Of a DNA stretch of 64,000 nt, positions 25,757 to 34,378 are shown in pieces (position 1 is the stretch's first letter; every line of letters begins with the position of its first letter). Below the pieces are notes generated by a model that searched no databases, was not told the DNA's origin, and was given only the letters and a program-made list of their open reading frames with translations. Location of the stretch: positions 268,001 to 332,000 of the forward strand of contig JAUQPB010000002.1 in assembly GCA_030550585.1 (NCBI GenBank). The letters run 5' to 3'. The translations under genes were made by a program, and so were the position numbers. Source of the DNA: Thermoproteota archaeon. GTDB lineage: Archaea; Thermoproteota; Thermoprotei_A; Sulfolobales; Ignisphaeraceae.

Positions 25757-26506
25757 ATGAGAAGGATAAAGATTCCAGAAGGGTATAGACTTTCATCAGT
25801 AGACGACATTCTTAGGTTATTCTCTATAAAACAGATTCCCACAGACAATGTGGACGGCTCCATAATCCTAACAGTGAAGGAGGGCTTGCTGAAAAAGGCT
25901 GTAAATACATATAGGATATATGTTTGGGTGGTTGGGAGAAGCATCTTCTTTGGGCTGTACAGCGAGAATGGCTTAACAGCCTTTGCTAAGATGGATAGGG
26001 AAAAAGACGCGGCTTTGTTCAGCTGCATCGACAAAAGGTATCAGAGGCTTTGCGATGAGCTGTTCAAGTTGGTGAGCAGTGGTATAGAAGAGGTAGCGGA
26101 AAGAGGCTTAGCAACTGAGGTGAGGGCTATTAACAGATTTAGGCTTAGCAATGTTTATGAGAGGTTCCTCGACGGTTTTGCAGAGATAACAGTGGCTTCT
26201 GCAGTAATCAAGTACCCGGTTGTCGAGCGCAGAATCCTCGATAAGATTGCCACAGAGTTTGGCTCTGTTCAAGATATCATAGACTATATTGCCCAGAAAT
26301 ACAAAACAGGGACATACATAGCTGTTATGCTGGCACAAGAGTGGATGTTTGCTATCGCAATAAACATTGATTCAAAGGAGTATACTCCATCCTATATAAA
26401 CTGGGCAACGAATGCAAGAATTGTTGGAAGCGATGCCATAAAGAGGTTTGAACAGCATATAAATGAGATGAATGTAAAGTTCCATGTTTATAGGATGACC
26501 CAGTAG
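25757..26506 (+). CDS. Protein of unknown function
   Basis: A 249-residue soluble protein I do not recognise. It has an alpha/beta N-terminal part (SIILTVKEGLLKKAVNTYRIYVWVVGRSIFFGLYSE), a helical middle rich in charged residues (about 90-160), and a C-terminal part with VQDIIDYIAQKYKTGTYIAVMLAQEWMFAIAIN. No signal peptide, membrane segment or cysteine motif stands out. It starts with ATG at 25757, about 80 bp after the alkyltransferase gene in the same direction. Codon pattern and length make it a credible gene. Confidence 0.7.
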   Translation: MRRIKIPEGYRLSSVDDILRLFSIKQIPTDNVDGSIILTVKEGLLKKAVNTYRIYVWVVGRSIFFGLYSENGLTAFAKMDREKDAALFSCIDKRYQRLCDELFKLVSSGIEEVAERGLATEVRAINRFRLSNVYERFLDGFAEITVASAVIKYPVVERRILDKIATEFGSVQDIIDYIAQKYKTGTYIAVMLAQEWMFAIAINIDSKEYTPSYINWATNARIVGSDAIKRFEQHINEMNVKFHVYRMTQ

Positions 26507-26624
26507 GTTTTCTTCTATCAATTCAAAACATATGAAACCGGTATTCCGTGGACTTTCTGTGGGTTACTTTTTATATTTGCTAAACAACATAGGGTAGCCA
26601 GACCTATGAATTGGGGTGAGTATA

Positions 26625-27224
26625 ATGGAGCCAAAGAGACTTGTGTTAATAGCCATAGCTGCAGTAGCCATAGCAGCTATAGTTGGCATAGCAACGCTAA
26701 GCTATGTTGAGGCACAAGCAAGTCGCTACAATAATGGCAATGGCTGTATATGTCAATGTGGCAACAAGACAGTGACCATTAATACCCCATTCCAAAAGCT
26801 ATTTAACAAGACTTTCAAATGGCAGATACAAATAAAATGGCATAAGCCATTTGGCTTTAGAATAGAAAAGGGCGTTGCCCAACAAAACATTGTTGTTAGC
26901 GATGAATATAAGCAGAAGGTGTTGAGCATACTACAGTCTGATGCAAATGTAAGTAAGCTGCTTGCAGAGGGATACAATGTAACAATGATCAAACCAGTGA
27001 TCCAGGCATATGTCCAAGGTGATGGAACCGTAGCTATGAGGGCTGGCCAAGCCATTGTTGTGCTAACCCTAAAAACAGATGGCAAAATTGGCATAGCATA
27101 TGTGTTTGTAAATGTTGATCAGGGGAAGGTCGAAAAAGTGTTTACATTTGAGAAAACAATAATATTGCCACACAGCACATCAACAACTACAACAACTACC
27201 GCAACCCCCAGCACAAGCTTGTAA
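26625..27224 (+). CDS. Secreted or membrane-anchored protein with Thr-rich tail
   Basis: The N-terminus is a signal or anchor (KRLVLIAIAAVAIAAIVGIATLSYVEAQAS), followed by a cysteine cluster GCICQCGNKTV and a ~120-residue extracytoplasmic region with an alpha/beta pattern (VLSILQSDANVSKLLAEGYN, AIVVLTLKTDGKIGIAYVFVN) that resembles PepSY-type folds only in outline. The last 18 residues are Thr/Ser-rich (TSTTTTTTATPST), as in archaeal surface proteins with O-glycosylated stalks. The ATG at 26625 follows GGGGTGAG at 4-5 nt; the in-frame GTG (26616) lies within that motif. A TATA-like ACTTTTTATATTTGC lies near 26566-26578. Function unknown. Confidence 0.72.
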   Translation: MEPKRLVLIAIAAVAIAAIVGIATLSYVEAQASRYNNGNGCICQCGNKTVTINTPFQKLFNKTFKWQIQIKWHKPFGFRIEKGVAQQNIVVSDEYKQKVLSILQSDANVSKLLAEGYNVTMIKPVIQAYVQGDGTVAMRAGQAIVVLTLKTDGKIGIAYVFVNVDQGKVEKVFTFEKTIILPHSTSTTTTTTATPSTSL

Positions 27225-27272
27225 ATTAAGTGATATACTAGTTTATCATAGGTAGTAGCCCAAAAACAATTA

Positions 27273-27280
27273 TTTTTTTT
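27273..27280 (+). terminator. Oligo-T terminator
   Basis: A run of eight T residues about 50 bp after the stop of the secreted-protein gene, the usual archaeal intrinsic termination signal. It separates that gene from the pseudo-threonine-synthase gene. Confidence 0.45.
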
Positions 27281-27322
27281 ATTATCCACATTTAATAGAA
27301 TCTCAAAACCTTCTTCAATTGG

Positions 27323-28717
27323 GTGCGTCTCTTGCATCTAATCTGCCCTGTTTGCGGATCTGCCTATGAATTCAATGTATACTCTAAACTGTGTCCAAGA
27401 TGCGGCTCACCGCTGTTTGTAATGCATAGCATTTCACCAGACACATTCAAAAAGGTCTTGCTGGAGGCTAGGCATAGGTGGAACCTTGGCATCTGGAGTT
27501 TCCACGAGGTTCTACCGACAAGCTCTATTGGGAAAACCATTGGAGAGGCGTGGACACCAATTATCAAAGTCGAAAACTTTAGCAGAATAACAGGTGTTGA
27601 AGTGCTAGTGAAAAACGAGTCGAGAAACCCTAGTGGGACATTTATTGATAGGGGGACGGCAGTCGATTCATATATAGCCTACGTAAATGGCTTTAAAGAT
27701 GTTGTCTCAGCCTCCACAGGAGACTATGCAATATCCTTGTCCATATACTCTAAGCTCTATGGTCTTAGCACAACGCATTATATCCCTATTTTTATTGAAC
27801 AGTGGAAGAGATATATGCTAATGGTGCTGGGCAGCAAAATTATAGAGGTTGACAGCTATTCGAATGCTGTTAGGAAGGCTATGAGAGTCTCGAACAAGAG
27901 TAGCAATTTCTTGTCGCTGTCCATGTCCCCTACGGTCATAGACGGCTACAGAACAATAGTGTTTGAGGTTGTAGATATTCTAAAAGAAATAGACTGGATT
28001 GCGGTACCTGTAGGCGATGGTGTGCTTGCAACATCTATTTTGAAGGGTTTAAAAGAGATAGAGGCCTATTTAGAAATTGAAACACCCAATATACTTGCTG
28101 TGAAGCTTGGTGAAGAGGATGGCGCTGAACAGGACTTCTCAAAGTTGTTCTTAACAGAGTTGGGCGGCGGCATGCTCAGAGATGTGCTAAACAAGATACT
28201 AGGTGAGAAAGGAGTTTTTGTAGCAATCGATAAAGAGGCTGTATATTCGACAACAAATGAGATAGCCTACTATGATGGTCTCTTGGTGGATCCCGTTGGG
28301 GCAACAAGCTTGGCGGGAATTAAAAAAGCTGTGGAGCTAGGGGTTATTGATAGAGGAGATAGGGTGTTGGCTATAGTCAGCGGCAGCCCATCGAAAGACA
28401 CATACATTCTCTTCAAAATTCTGGAATATGGAAGAAGAGGGACAGGGGGATATCCAAACCTTAGAGAAGGTTATATGAGTGAGGTACAGATAAACATTCT
28501 GAAGATACTCTATGAATCTCGGCAAATACACTTGTATGAGATATGGAAAAGGCTTCAAGCCATGGGGCATAAGATAACTCTTCAAACTGTGTACAGCCAT
28601 GTGAAGAAGTTGTTGGAGAAGGGGTATGTGAGAGTTCTTGGCGTGAATGGAAGGAGGAAGATATATTCGATATCAGAACTTGGGGAAGAGTATCTAGAGA
28701 ATATGTATAGTAGATAG
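27323..28717 (+). CDS. Threonine synthase-like protein lacking the PLP lysine, fused to a winged helix
   Basis: Residues 1-30 form a zinc ribbon (C8, C11, C24, C27) as in archaeal threonine synthases. Residues ~70-380 follow fold-type II PLP enzymes: KNESRNPSGTFIDRG, SASTGDYAISLSIYSK, VPVGDGVLATSILKG, VGATSLAGIKKAVELG, AIVSGSPSKD. The catalytic motif is normally SFKDRG; here it is TFIDRG, with Ile (about residue 108) replacing the PLP-binding Lys, and other PLP loops are altered. Residues ~388-464 are a winged helix-turn-helix (SEVQINILKILYESRQ, TLQTVYSHVKKLLEKGYVRV, NGRRKIYSISELGEEYLE). The likely role is a ligand-binding transcription regulator derived from threonine synthase (inference). 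The start is GTG 27323 or TTG 27332. Confidence 0.85.
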   Translation: MRLLHLICPVCGSAYEFNVYSKLCPRCGSPLFVMHSISPDTFKKVLLEARHRWNLGIWSFHEVLPTSSIGKTIGEAWTPIIKVENFSRITGVEVLVKNESRNPSGTFIDRGTAVDSYIAYVNGFKDVVSASTGDYAISLSIYSKLYGLSTTHYIPIFIEQWKRYMLMVLGSKIIEVDSYSNAVRKAMRVSNKSSNFLSLSMSPTVIDGYRTIVFEVVDILKEIDWIAVPVGDGVLATSILKGLKEIEAYLEIETPNILAVKLGEEDGAEQDFSKLFLTELGGGMLRDVLNKILGEKGVFVAIDKEAVYSTTNEIAYYDGLLVDPVGATSLAGIKKAVELGVIDRGDRVLAIVSGSPSKDTYILFKILEYGRRGTGGYPNLREGYMSEVQINILKILYESRQIHLYEIWKRLQAMGHKITLQTVYSHVKKLLEKGYVRVLGVNGRRKIYSISELGEEYLENMYSR

Positions 28718-28879
28718 TCGGAGAATATTCATAGCCATTGCGGGCCTTTTATCTTGGTAGAAGAGGTTTGTGGAGAGAGCGATAGTAGGTCACGGCATAT
28801 TTTCACTAATGTTTATAACAAGTTAGCAAGTCTTATAATACCCTTCACATAGCTAGGAGAGAAAAAGAGTGTTATTCTA

Positions 28880-30247
28880 ATGGTTGACAGAATAAACAGG
28901 CTATTGATAGCCAACCGTGGGGAGATAGCTGTAAGAATAATCAAAACATGCAGAAAATTGGGCATAGAGGCAATAGCTGTTTATACAAATGTTGATAGCG
29001 ATGCTATGCATGTTAAGCTCGCAGATGAGGCTTATTCGCTGGGTTCCGACCCCTACGGCTATTTAGATATAGACAAAATTGTTTCAGTAGCTAAGAAGGC
29101 TAATGCCGATGCTGTTCACCCTGGCTATGGCTTCTTGTCTGAAAACGCCAGGTTTGCTAAGGCTGTTGAGGATTCTGGGATGATTTGGATTGGACCAAAA
29201 TGGAGCGTGATAGAGCTTTTAGAGTCGAAGTCTATGGTTAGGTCGATTGCCCACAGCATTGGGGTTCCGATAGTGCCGGGCTCTCTAGGCCCTGTTACGC
29301 TTGAGGAGGCTAGGAAGATTGCTGAGGAGATCGGCTTTCCCGTTTTGATTAAAGCTGATAGGGGTGGTGGTGGAAGAGGGATTAGAGTTGCCAACAGTTT
29401 AGATGAACTTGAAAGGCTTTTTCCGATAGCATTGAAAGAGGTTGAAACATCTTTTAAGGGCTCCAAGCTCTATATAGAGAAGTTTCTTCCGAAGGTAAGA
29501 CACATAGAGATTCAAATACTTGCAGACGCCCATGGCAACGTTGTTGCTCTTGGCGAAAGGGAGTGTAGTATTCAGAGAAGGTATCAGAAGGTTATTGAGG
29601 AAGCTCCATCACCTATCATAACAGATGATGATAGGAGGAAGCTGTACGAATATGCAATAAAGTTTATGAAGCATGTTAAATATGTTAATGCGGGTACCAT
29701 AGAGTTTATCAGAGATGAGAAAGGAAACTTCTATCTAATCGAGGTTAACAAGAGGATACAAGTTGAGCACCCAGTTACAGAAGCTATAACAGGTATCGAC
29801 ATTGTTGAGCAGCAGATAAAGATAGCTGAGGGAAGGGAGCTCGAAATAAAGGACAGCATATACAAATTTAATGGTCATGCAATAGAGGCTAGGGTTTATG
29901 CAGAAGACCCGGATAGGATGCTTCCATCACCTGGGAAGATAATGTGGGTGAGGTTCCCCAACACCAAAAACGTTAGGATAGACCATGCCCTTGCGCCAGG
30001 AGTGGATATACCACCTTTCTACGACCCAATGATAGCGAAGGTCATTGCCTGGGGGAGCACAAGAGAGGAGGCTAGGCAAAATCTAGTCAATGCACTATCA
30101 AATTTCGAGATCAGCGGTATCAAAACATCGATACCGCTATTAATAGAGATTCTGAGCACTAAGGAGTTTATCGATGGAGATTACGACACGTTGTTTCTGG
30201 GGCGCTACTTAGAGCAGAGGAGGTCAAAGGGTGTGTCGGCAAAATAG
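28880..30247 (+). CDS. Biotin carboxylase subunit (acetyl/propionyl-CoA or pyruvate carboxylase)
   Basis: An ATP-grasp biotin carboxylase of 455 residues that carboxylates biotin on a carrier protein with ATP and bicarbonate. Motifs are RLLIANRGEIAVRIIKTC at the N-terminus, VHPGYGFLSENA, the glycine-rich ATP loop IKADRGGGGRGIRVA, ERECSIQRRYQKVIEEAPSP and the catalytic EVNKRIQVEHPVTEAITG (NTR is NKR here). The biotin carrier and carboxyltransferase genes are not adjacent, so acyl-CoA versus pyruvate cannot be told apart. It is followed by a small membrane protein gene. Confidence 0.92.
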   Translation: MVDRINRLLIANRGEIAVRIIKTCRKLGIEAIAVYTNVDSDAMHVKLADEAYSLGSDPYGYLDIDKIVSVAKKANADAVHPGYGFLSENARFAKAVEDSGMIWIGPKWSVIELLESKSMVRSIAHSIGVPIVPGSLGPVTLEEARKIAEEIGFPVLIKADRGGGGRGIRVANSLDELERLFPIALKEVETSFKGSKLYIEKFLPKVRHIEIQILADAHGNVVALGERECSIQRRYQKVIEEAPSPIITDDDRRKLYEYAIKFMKHVKYVNAGTIEFIRDEKGNFYLIEVNKRIQVEHPVTEAITGIDIVEQQIKIAEGRELEIKDSIYKFNGHAIEARVYAEDPDRMLPSPGKIMWVRFPNTKNVRIDHALAPGVDIPPFYDPMIAKVIAWGSTREEARQNLVNALSNFEISGIKTSIPLLIEILSTKEFIDGDYDTLFLGRYLEQRRSKGVSAK

Positions 30248-30308
30248 AAACAGAGAATAAAGTTTATTAATGTTGCCATAGCTAAGACTGTTAGCTGGTG
30301 TATACAAG

Positions 30309-30596
30309 ATGAACAGAGATAAGATTGTTGGAATAGCATTGATTGGAGGATCTGCAATAGTTGCAATTCTAGTAATCTACCTGCTGTTTTTAGCATCATA
30401 TGAAATCGCCATACTTACAATGAAGATAATAATAACGCTTGCAGTTGTTGTGCTTGCAGCTGTTGTTGGATGGATAGGCTACACACTAGCTACAACACCG
30501 CCTCCAAAGCCTATTGAGGAGATAGAAAAGGAGATTGAGGAAGAGCTTAAGAAGCTTGAGCAAGAACAGAAACAGCAGGAACAGAAGAAGGCTTAG
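30309..30596 (+). CDS. Small two-helix membrane protein with charged coiled-coil tail
   Basis: A 95-residue protein of unknown function. Two membrane helices (about residues 8-30 and 36-57), a short Pro-rich linker (TTPPPKPIEE) and a Glu/Lys/Gln-rich C-terminal helix (residues 68-95) that looks like a coiled coil. The start ATG follows a GGTG about 11 nt upstream. It lies between biotin carboxylase and polB in the same direction. Confidence 0.7.
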   Translation: MNRDKIVGIALIGGSAIVAILVIYLLFLASYEIAILTMKIIITLAVVVLAAVVGWIGYTLATTPPPKPIEEIEKEIEEELKKLEQEQKQQEQKKA

Positions 30597-30624
30597 CTAC
30601 TTAATAGCGCACTAAACTTATAAT

Positions 30625-30635
30625 CTTTTTAAATC
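30625..30635 (+). promoter_or_regulatory. Candidate polB TATA box
   Basis: CTTTTTAAATC centred about 31 nt before the polB ATG places the predicted start site within about 5 nt of the start codon, consistent with a nearly leaderless transcript. Confidence 0.4.
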
Positions 30636-30660
30636 TAGCTATTATAGAACGGGTTTTCTA

Positions 30661-33060
30661 ATGAGTGAAAAGATTATTAGTGTATATGTTCTTGACGCAA
30701 GCTATGAGGTTGTCGGGTCAGAGCCTCACATAGTGATATGGGGGGTTGATGATAGTGGTAACAGGGTTTTGCTGAGGGATAGGAGGTTCAGACCCTACTT
30801 CTATGCAATTATAGATGACTCGTATCTAGATAAACTCGATGTAATAAAATCTTCTGTGAAGAGGCTTAGCAAACCAAAATCGCCTATAACATCTGTTGAG
30901 GTTGTTGAGAAGAGGTTTATGGGGAAACCTGTTAAGGCCCTTAGAATAGAGACTGTCATACCAGAGTTTGTAAGGGAATATAGAAACGATGTTGCTAGGA
31001 TACCAGGGGTTAGAATGGTTGTTGAGGCTGATATAAGATTCTCTCTTAGGTATCTCATAGACAACGATATATATCCATGTACATGGCACAAGTTTAGAGT
31101 TGTCGAAAAGAGTAGGTCGCAGGAGTATAGAGTTGACAAAGAGTATGAGGTTCTAGAGGTTCTGGAGAGAGATGAAAGTAGGTTGATGCCGCCTAAACTC
31201 AAGGTTTTGGCTCTAGACATCGAGGTTTATAATCCTCGTGGCGCCCCCAAGCCCGATAGAGACCCCGTTATAATAATATCTCTTATGAATTCAGATAACG
31301 AGATTCTTCTTCTCCAGGCTCAGGGAAAAGATGACAGGCGTTTAATTCAAGAATTTATAGAATATGTGAATAGGTATGACCCCGACATAGTTGTTGGATA
31401 CAATTCAAGCAATTTTGATCTTCCGTATCTTGTTGAAAGAGCTAGGAAGCTTGGTCTGAGACTAGATATTTCTAGGAGGAGGGGTGTGGAGCCCTCCAAG
31501 AGCGTCTATGGCCATGTATCCATTCCTGGGAGGTTACATGTGGATCTCTATGACTATGCTGAGGAAATAGCAGAAATAAAGGTTAAGTCTCTTGACGAGG
31601 TTGCAGAATACTTTGGCGTTATGAAGAAGAGTGAGAGAAGGAATGTGCCGTGGTACGAGATCTACAAGTATTGGGATGACGAGAAGCTCAGACCTATTCT
31701 GCTGGAGTATGCTAGAGACGATGTTGTTTCGACTTATGGTATTGCTGAAAAGATTCTGCCATTTGCCATGCAGCTCTCAAGCATAACAGGTCTTCCACTA
31801 GATCAAGTTGGCTCTGCTAGTGTTGGGTTTAGACTCGAATGGTTTTTGCTTAGAATTGCCAGAATGAGGGGGGAGCTAGCACCTAACAGAGTTGAAAAAG
31901 AGTATGAGCCCTACAGAGGTGCGATAGTCTTAGAGCCTAAGAAGGGTGTTCACGAAAATATTTGTGTGTTGGATTTCTCGGCTATGTACCCAAGCATAAT
32001 GATGAAGTATAACATCGGGCCTGACACGCTTGTTCTAGGCGAGGAATGCAACGACTGTTTCGAGGCGCCTGAAACAGGCTATAAATTCTCTAAGAAGAGT
32101 GAGGCCTTCTTCAAAACAGCTCTAAACATTCTGGTGAATGCTAGGAAAACTGTGAGGGAGCTGATGAAGAAGCTGCCAGCTGAGTCTCCAGAGTATAGAA
32201 TACTTGATGCAAGACAGAGGGCCTTGAAGGTTCTTGCAAATGCTTGCTATGGTTATATGGCTTGGACAGGGGCTAGATGGTACTGCAAAGAGTGTGCAGA
32301 GGCTGTGGCAGACTTTGGCAGAGAGACCATTAGGAAGGCAATAACCTTTGCAAAAGGGCTTGGTCTAGAGGTGATATATGGAGATACAGACTCTCTGTTT
32401 GTGAAATACAATAAAGACTTTGTAGAGAAGTTTATAGAGGTTGTTGAGAAGGAGCTTGGGCTTGAGATAAAGATTGACAAAATCTATCAGAGGGTGTTCT
32501 TCACAGAAGCCAAAAAGAGATACATTGGCTTAACAGAGGATGGTAGAATAGATGTTGTTGGGTTTGAGGCTGTTCGTGGGGACTGGGCAGAGATAGCCAA
32601 GGAGATGCAGGAGAGGGTTGCTGAGATAATCCTCAAGACAATGGACCACAGAAAGGCTATAGAGCTTGTAAAAGATGAGATTGAGAAGATTAGAAAACTG
32701 GTATCTCAGAATGCAATAGACCTTCAAAAGTTTGTTATATGGAAGACCATCACAAAGCCTATTAGTGAATACGAGGTTGAGGCACCTCATGTAACAGCAG
32801 CTAAATATCTTATTAAGAGTGGGTATAGTGTTGAGGTCGGGGATAAGATAGGGTATGTGATTGTGAAGGGAGTTGGAAAAATATCTGATAGAGCGAGACC
32901 GTATATGATGGTCGATGCCAAGGATCTGGACATAGACTACTACATCGAGCATCAGATAGTCCCGGCTGTGCTTAGAATATTAGAATACTTTGGTGTTAGT
33001 GAGAAGCATTTGAAAAGTATTGGAAAAGCTGGAAAGTCTTTGTTTGACTACAAAAAGTGA
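30661..33060 (+). CDS. polB: Family B DNA polymerase
   Basis: A replicative-type family B polymerase of 799 residues with intact proofreading and polymerase sites. Exonuclease motifs: LALDIEVYN (D186, E188), YNSSNFDLPYL and YARDDVVSTYG. Polymerase motifs: A, LDFSAMYPSIMMKYN; B, RALKVLANACYGYMAWTG; C, VIYGDTDSLFVKY. Extra cysteines (ECNDC between motifs A and B; YCKECAEA) could form stabilising disulfides. It acts with PCNA in genome replication or repair. Its stop is 5 bp from the stop of the convergent dnaG gene. Which crenarchaeal PolB paralogue it is cannot be fixed here. Confidence 0.95.
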   Translation: MSEKIISVYVLDASYEVVGSEPHIVIWGVDDSGNRVLLRDRRFRPYFYAIIDDSYLDKLDVIKSSVKRLSKPKSPITSVEVVEKRFMGKPVKALRIETVIPEFVREYRNDVARIPGVRMVVEADIRFSLRYLIDNDIYPCTWHKFRVVEKSRSQEYRVDKEYEVLEVLERDESRLMPPKLKVLALDIEVYNPRGAPKPDRDPVIIISLMNSDNEILLLQAQGKDDRRLIQEFIEYVNRYDPDIVVGYNSSNFDLPYLVERARKLGLRLDISRRRGVEPSKSVYGHVSIPGRLHVDLYDYAEEIAEIKVKSLDEVAEYFGVMKKSERRNVPWYEIYKYWDDEKLRPILLEYARDDVVSTYGIAEKILPFAMQLSSITGLPLDQVGSASVGFRLEWFLLRIARMRGELAPNRVEKEYEPYRGAIVLEPKKGVHENICVLDFSAMYPSIMMKYNIGPDTLVLGEECNDCFEAPETGYKFSKKSEAFFKTALNILVNARKTVRELMKKLPAESPEYRILDARQRALKVLANACYGYMAWTGARWYCKECAEAVADFGRETIRKAITFAKGLGLEVIYGDTDSLFVKYNKDFVEKFIEVVEKELGLEIKIDKIYQRVFFTEAKKRYIGLTEDGRIDVVGFEAVRGDWAEIAKEMQERVAEIILKTMDHRKAIELVKDEIEKIRKLVSQNAIDLQKFVIWKTITKPISEYEVEAPHVTAAKYLIKSGYSVEVGDKIGYVIVKGVGKISDRARPYMMVDAKDLDIDYYIEHQIVPAVLRILEYFGVSEKHLKSIGKAGKSLFDYKK

Positions 33061-33065
33061 TTAGA

Positions 33066-34352
33066 TTACGATGCTAAGCTGAAAATGTCTTGGAATGTGA
33101 CAACAAATACATTATCAGGCTTTTTACTGACATTGCCTATTCTAACGCCGAGAACAAGCTTAACACCCTTCTCAGAAGCTGTATCCAAAAGCCTCTGCGT
33201 TATCACGCCATCGAATACAATCGCCTGTACCTTGCCATAGTCCATCTGCTGAAGCTTCTCGACAAGATCCCTCACAGGAATTCTTTCAATAACATTCCAA
33301 TTACTGTCGAAAAGCAGCGCCTCTAGAGTGCCAACCAGTTTCTTACCTTCTTCAATAATTTTCAAAGGCATCTCGAAACCTGTAGCAGGTTTGGCTTCTG
33401 TCACCACAGTTGCCGGCGTAGGTGGTTTGACCTCTGTTGCTTCAGGCACTTGTGCAGTTGCTTGTGGCTGGGGTTGTGCGGCAACAGCTTCAGCTGTTTG
33501 TGGTGCTTGCTTGGCTTCTGCCTCAACTTTCTTCTCTATGCTTTCGAGAAACTGTTTAGCTGGGATAAGGTTTTTCAGTGCCTTGGCTATCTCTTTGCCT
33601 GTTAGCTCCTCAACTTCTTTGCCTTGTGGTGCTCTTGTCACATAGTCTATGTCGGCTACCTTGATAACCTCTCTAGCTATGAGCTCTCCGGCTCTGTCAC
33701 CATCAACAAAGAGTATGGCTGTTTTTCTAGCAGCTAATTTAACTATGCTTTCTGGAACCTTAGAGCCGTGTGCACCCTCTAATGCAATCACATTTCTGTA
33801 GCCATATCTCAGCATGTTTAATACATCTGCTCTTCCCTCAACAATTATAATTGTATCGGCGGAGTCTACATCTGGACCTGCAGGAAGTTTCTCAGGCCCA
33901 TAGTACATAAGCTCTGCTATTCTAACACCCTCGCTTATCTTATTCAGAATCTCTTTTATGTCAGGAGCTTTCTCGACAAAGTATTTTCTTGCTATTTCGC
34001 TTGCCCTCTCCATGATCTTCTTAAGCTTTTCTGCACGAACATCGACGATATCTATGATTTGTATTCTTGCTTGGTATGGTCCAACCTTCTCAACATTTTC
34101 TATTAGTGCGGCTAGAAGTGCTGTCTCTATTCTGTCTAGATTTGATGGTATCAACACCTCTCCAACTGTCTTACCCTTCTCAGTCTTTATCTCAACACTA
34201 ATTCTACCTATCCTCCCCTTGTCCTGCAAGTCTCTGAGATCGAATTCTTCTCCAAATATACCCTCTGTGAACCCGAAGATAGCGCCAATTATATCTGATT
34301 TCTCAACCTCTCCGTCAATCTCTATCTTAGCTCTAATAACATATTTTGCCAT
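33066..34352 (-). CDS. dnaG: Archaeal DnaG primase-like protein
   Basis: Archaeal DnaG with a central Toprim domain: the catalytic Glu in TIIIVEGRADVLNMLRYGYR, NVIALEGAHGSKVPESI and the DxD-type AILFVDGDRAGEL. The N-terminal domain (about 1-160) and the conserved C-terminal domain (GTLEALLFDSNWNVIERIPV ... VVTFQDI) flank an Ala/Pro/Gln-rich linker (about residues 280-325). In archaea DnaG associates with the exosome as an RNA-binding subunit and has some primase activity in vitro. The ATG at 34352 follows GGTGAGGGACA. It is downstream of tyrS, pheT and pheS in the same direction with a 26-bp gap to tyrS. Confidence 0.93.
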   Translation of the reverse strand: MAKYVIRAKIEIDGEVEKSDIIGAIFGFTEGIFGEEFDLRDLQDKGRIGRISVEIKTEKGKTVGEVLIPSNLDRIETALLAALIENVEKVGPYQARIQIIDIVDVRAEKLKKIMERASEIARKYFVEKAPDIKEILNKISEGVRIAELMYYGPEKLPAGPDVDSADTIIIVEGRADVLNMLRYGYRNVIALEGAHGSKVPESIVKLAARKTAILFVDGDRAGELIAREVIKVADIDYVTRAPQGKEVEELTGKEIAKALKNLIPAKQFLESIEKKVEAEAKQAPQTAEAVAAQPQPQATAQVPEATEVKPPTPATVVTEAKPATGFEMPLKIIEEGKKLVGTLEALLFDSNWNVIERIPVRDLVEKLQQMDYGKVQAIVFDGVITQRLLDTASEKGVKLVLGVRIGNVSKKPDNVFVVTFQDIFSLAS

Positions 34353-34378
34353 TGTCCCTCACCAAACCGTTTCACTAT

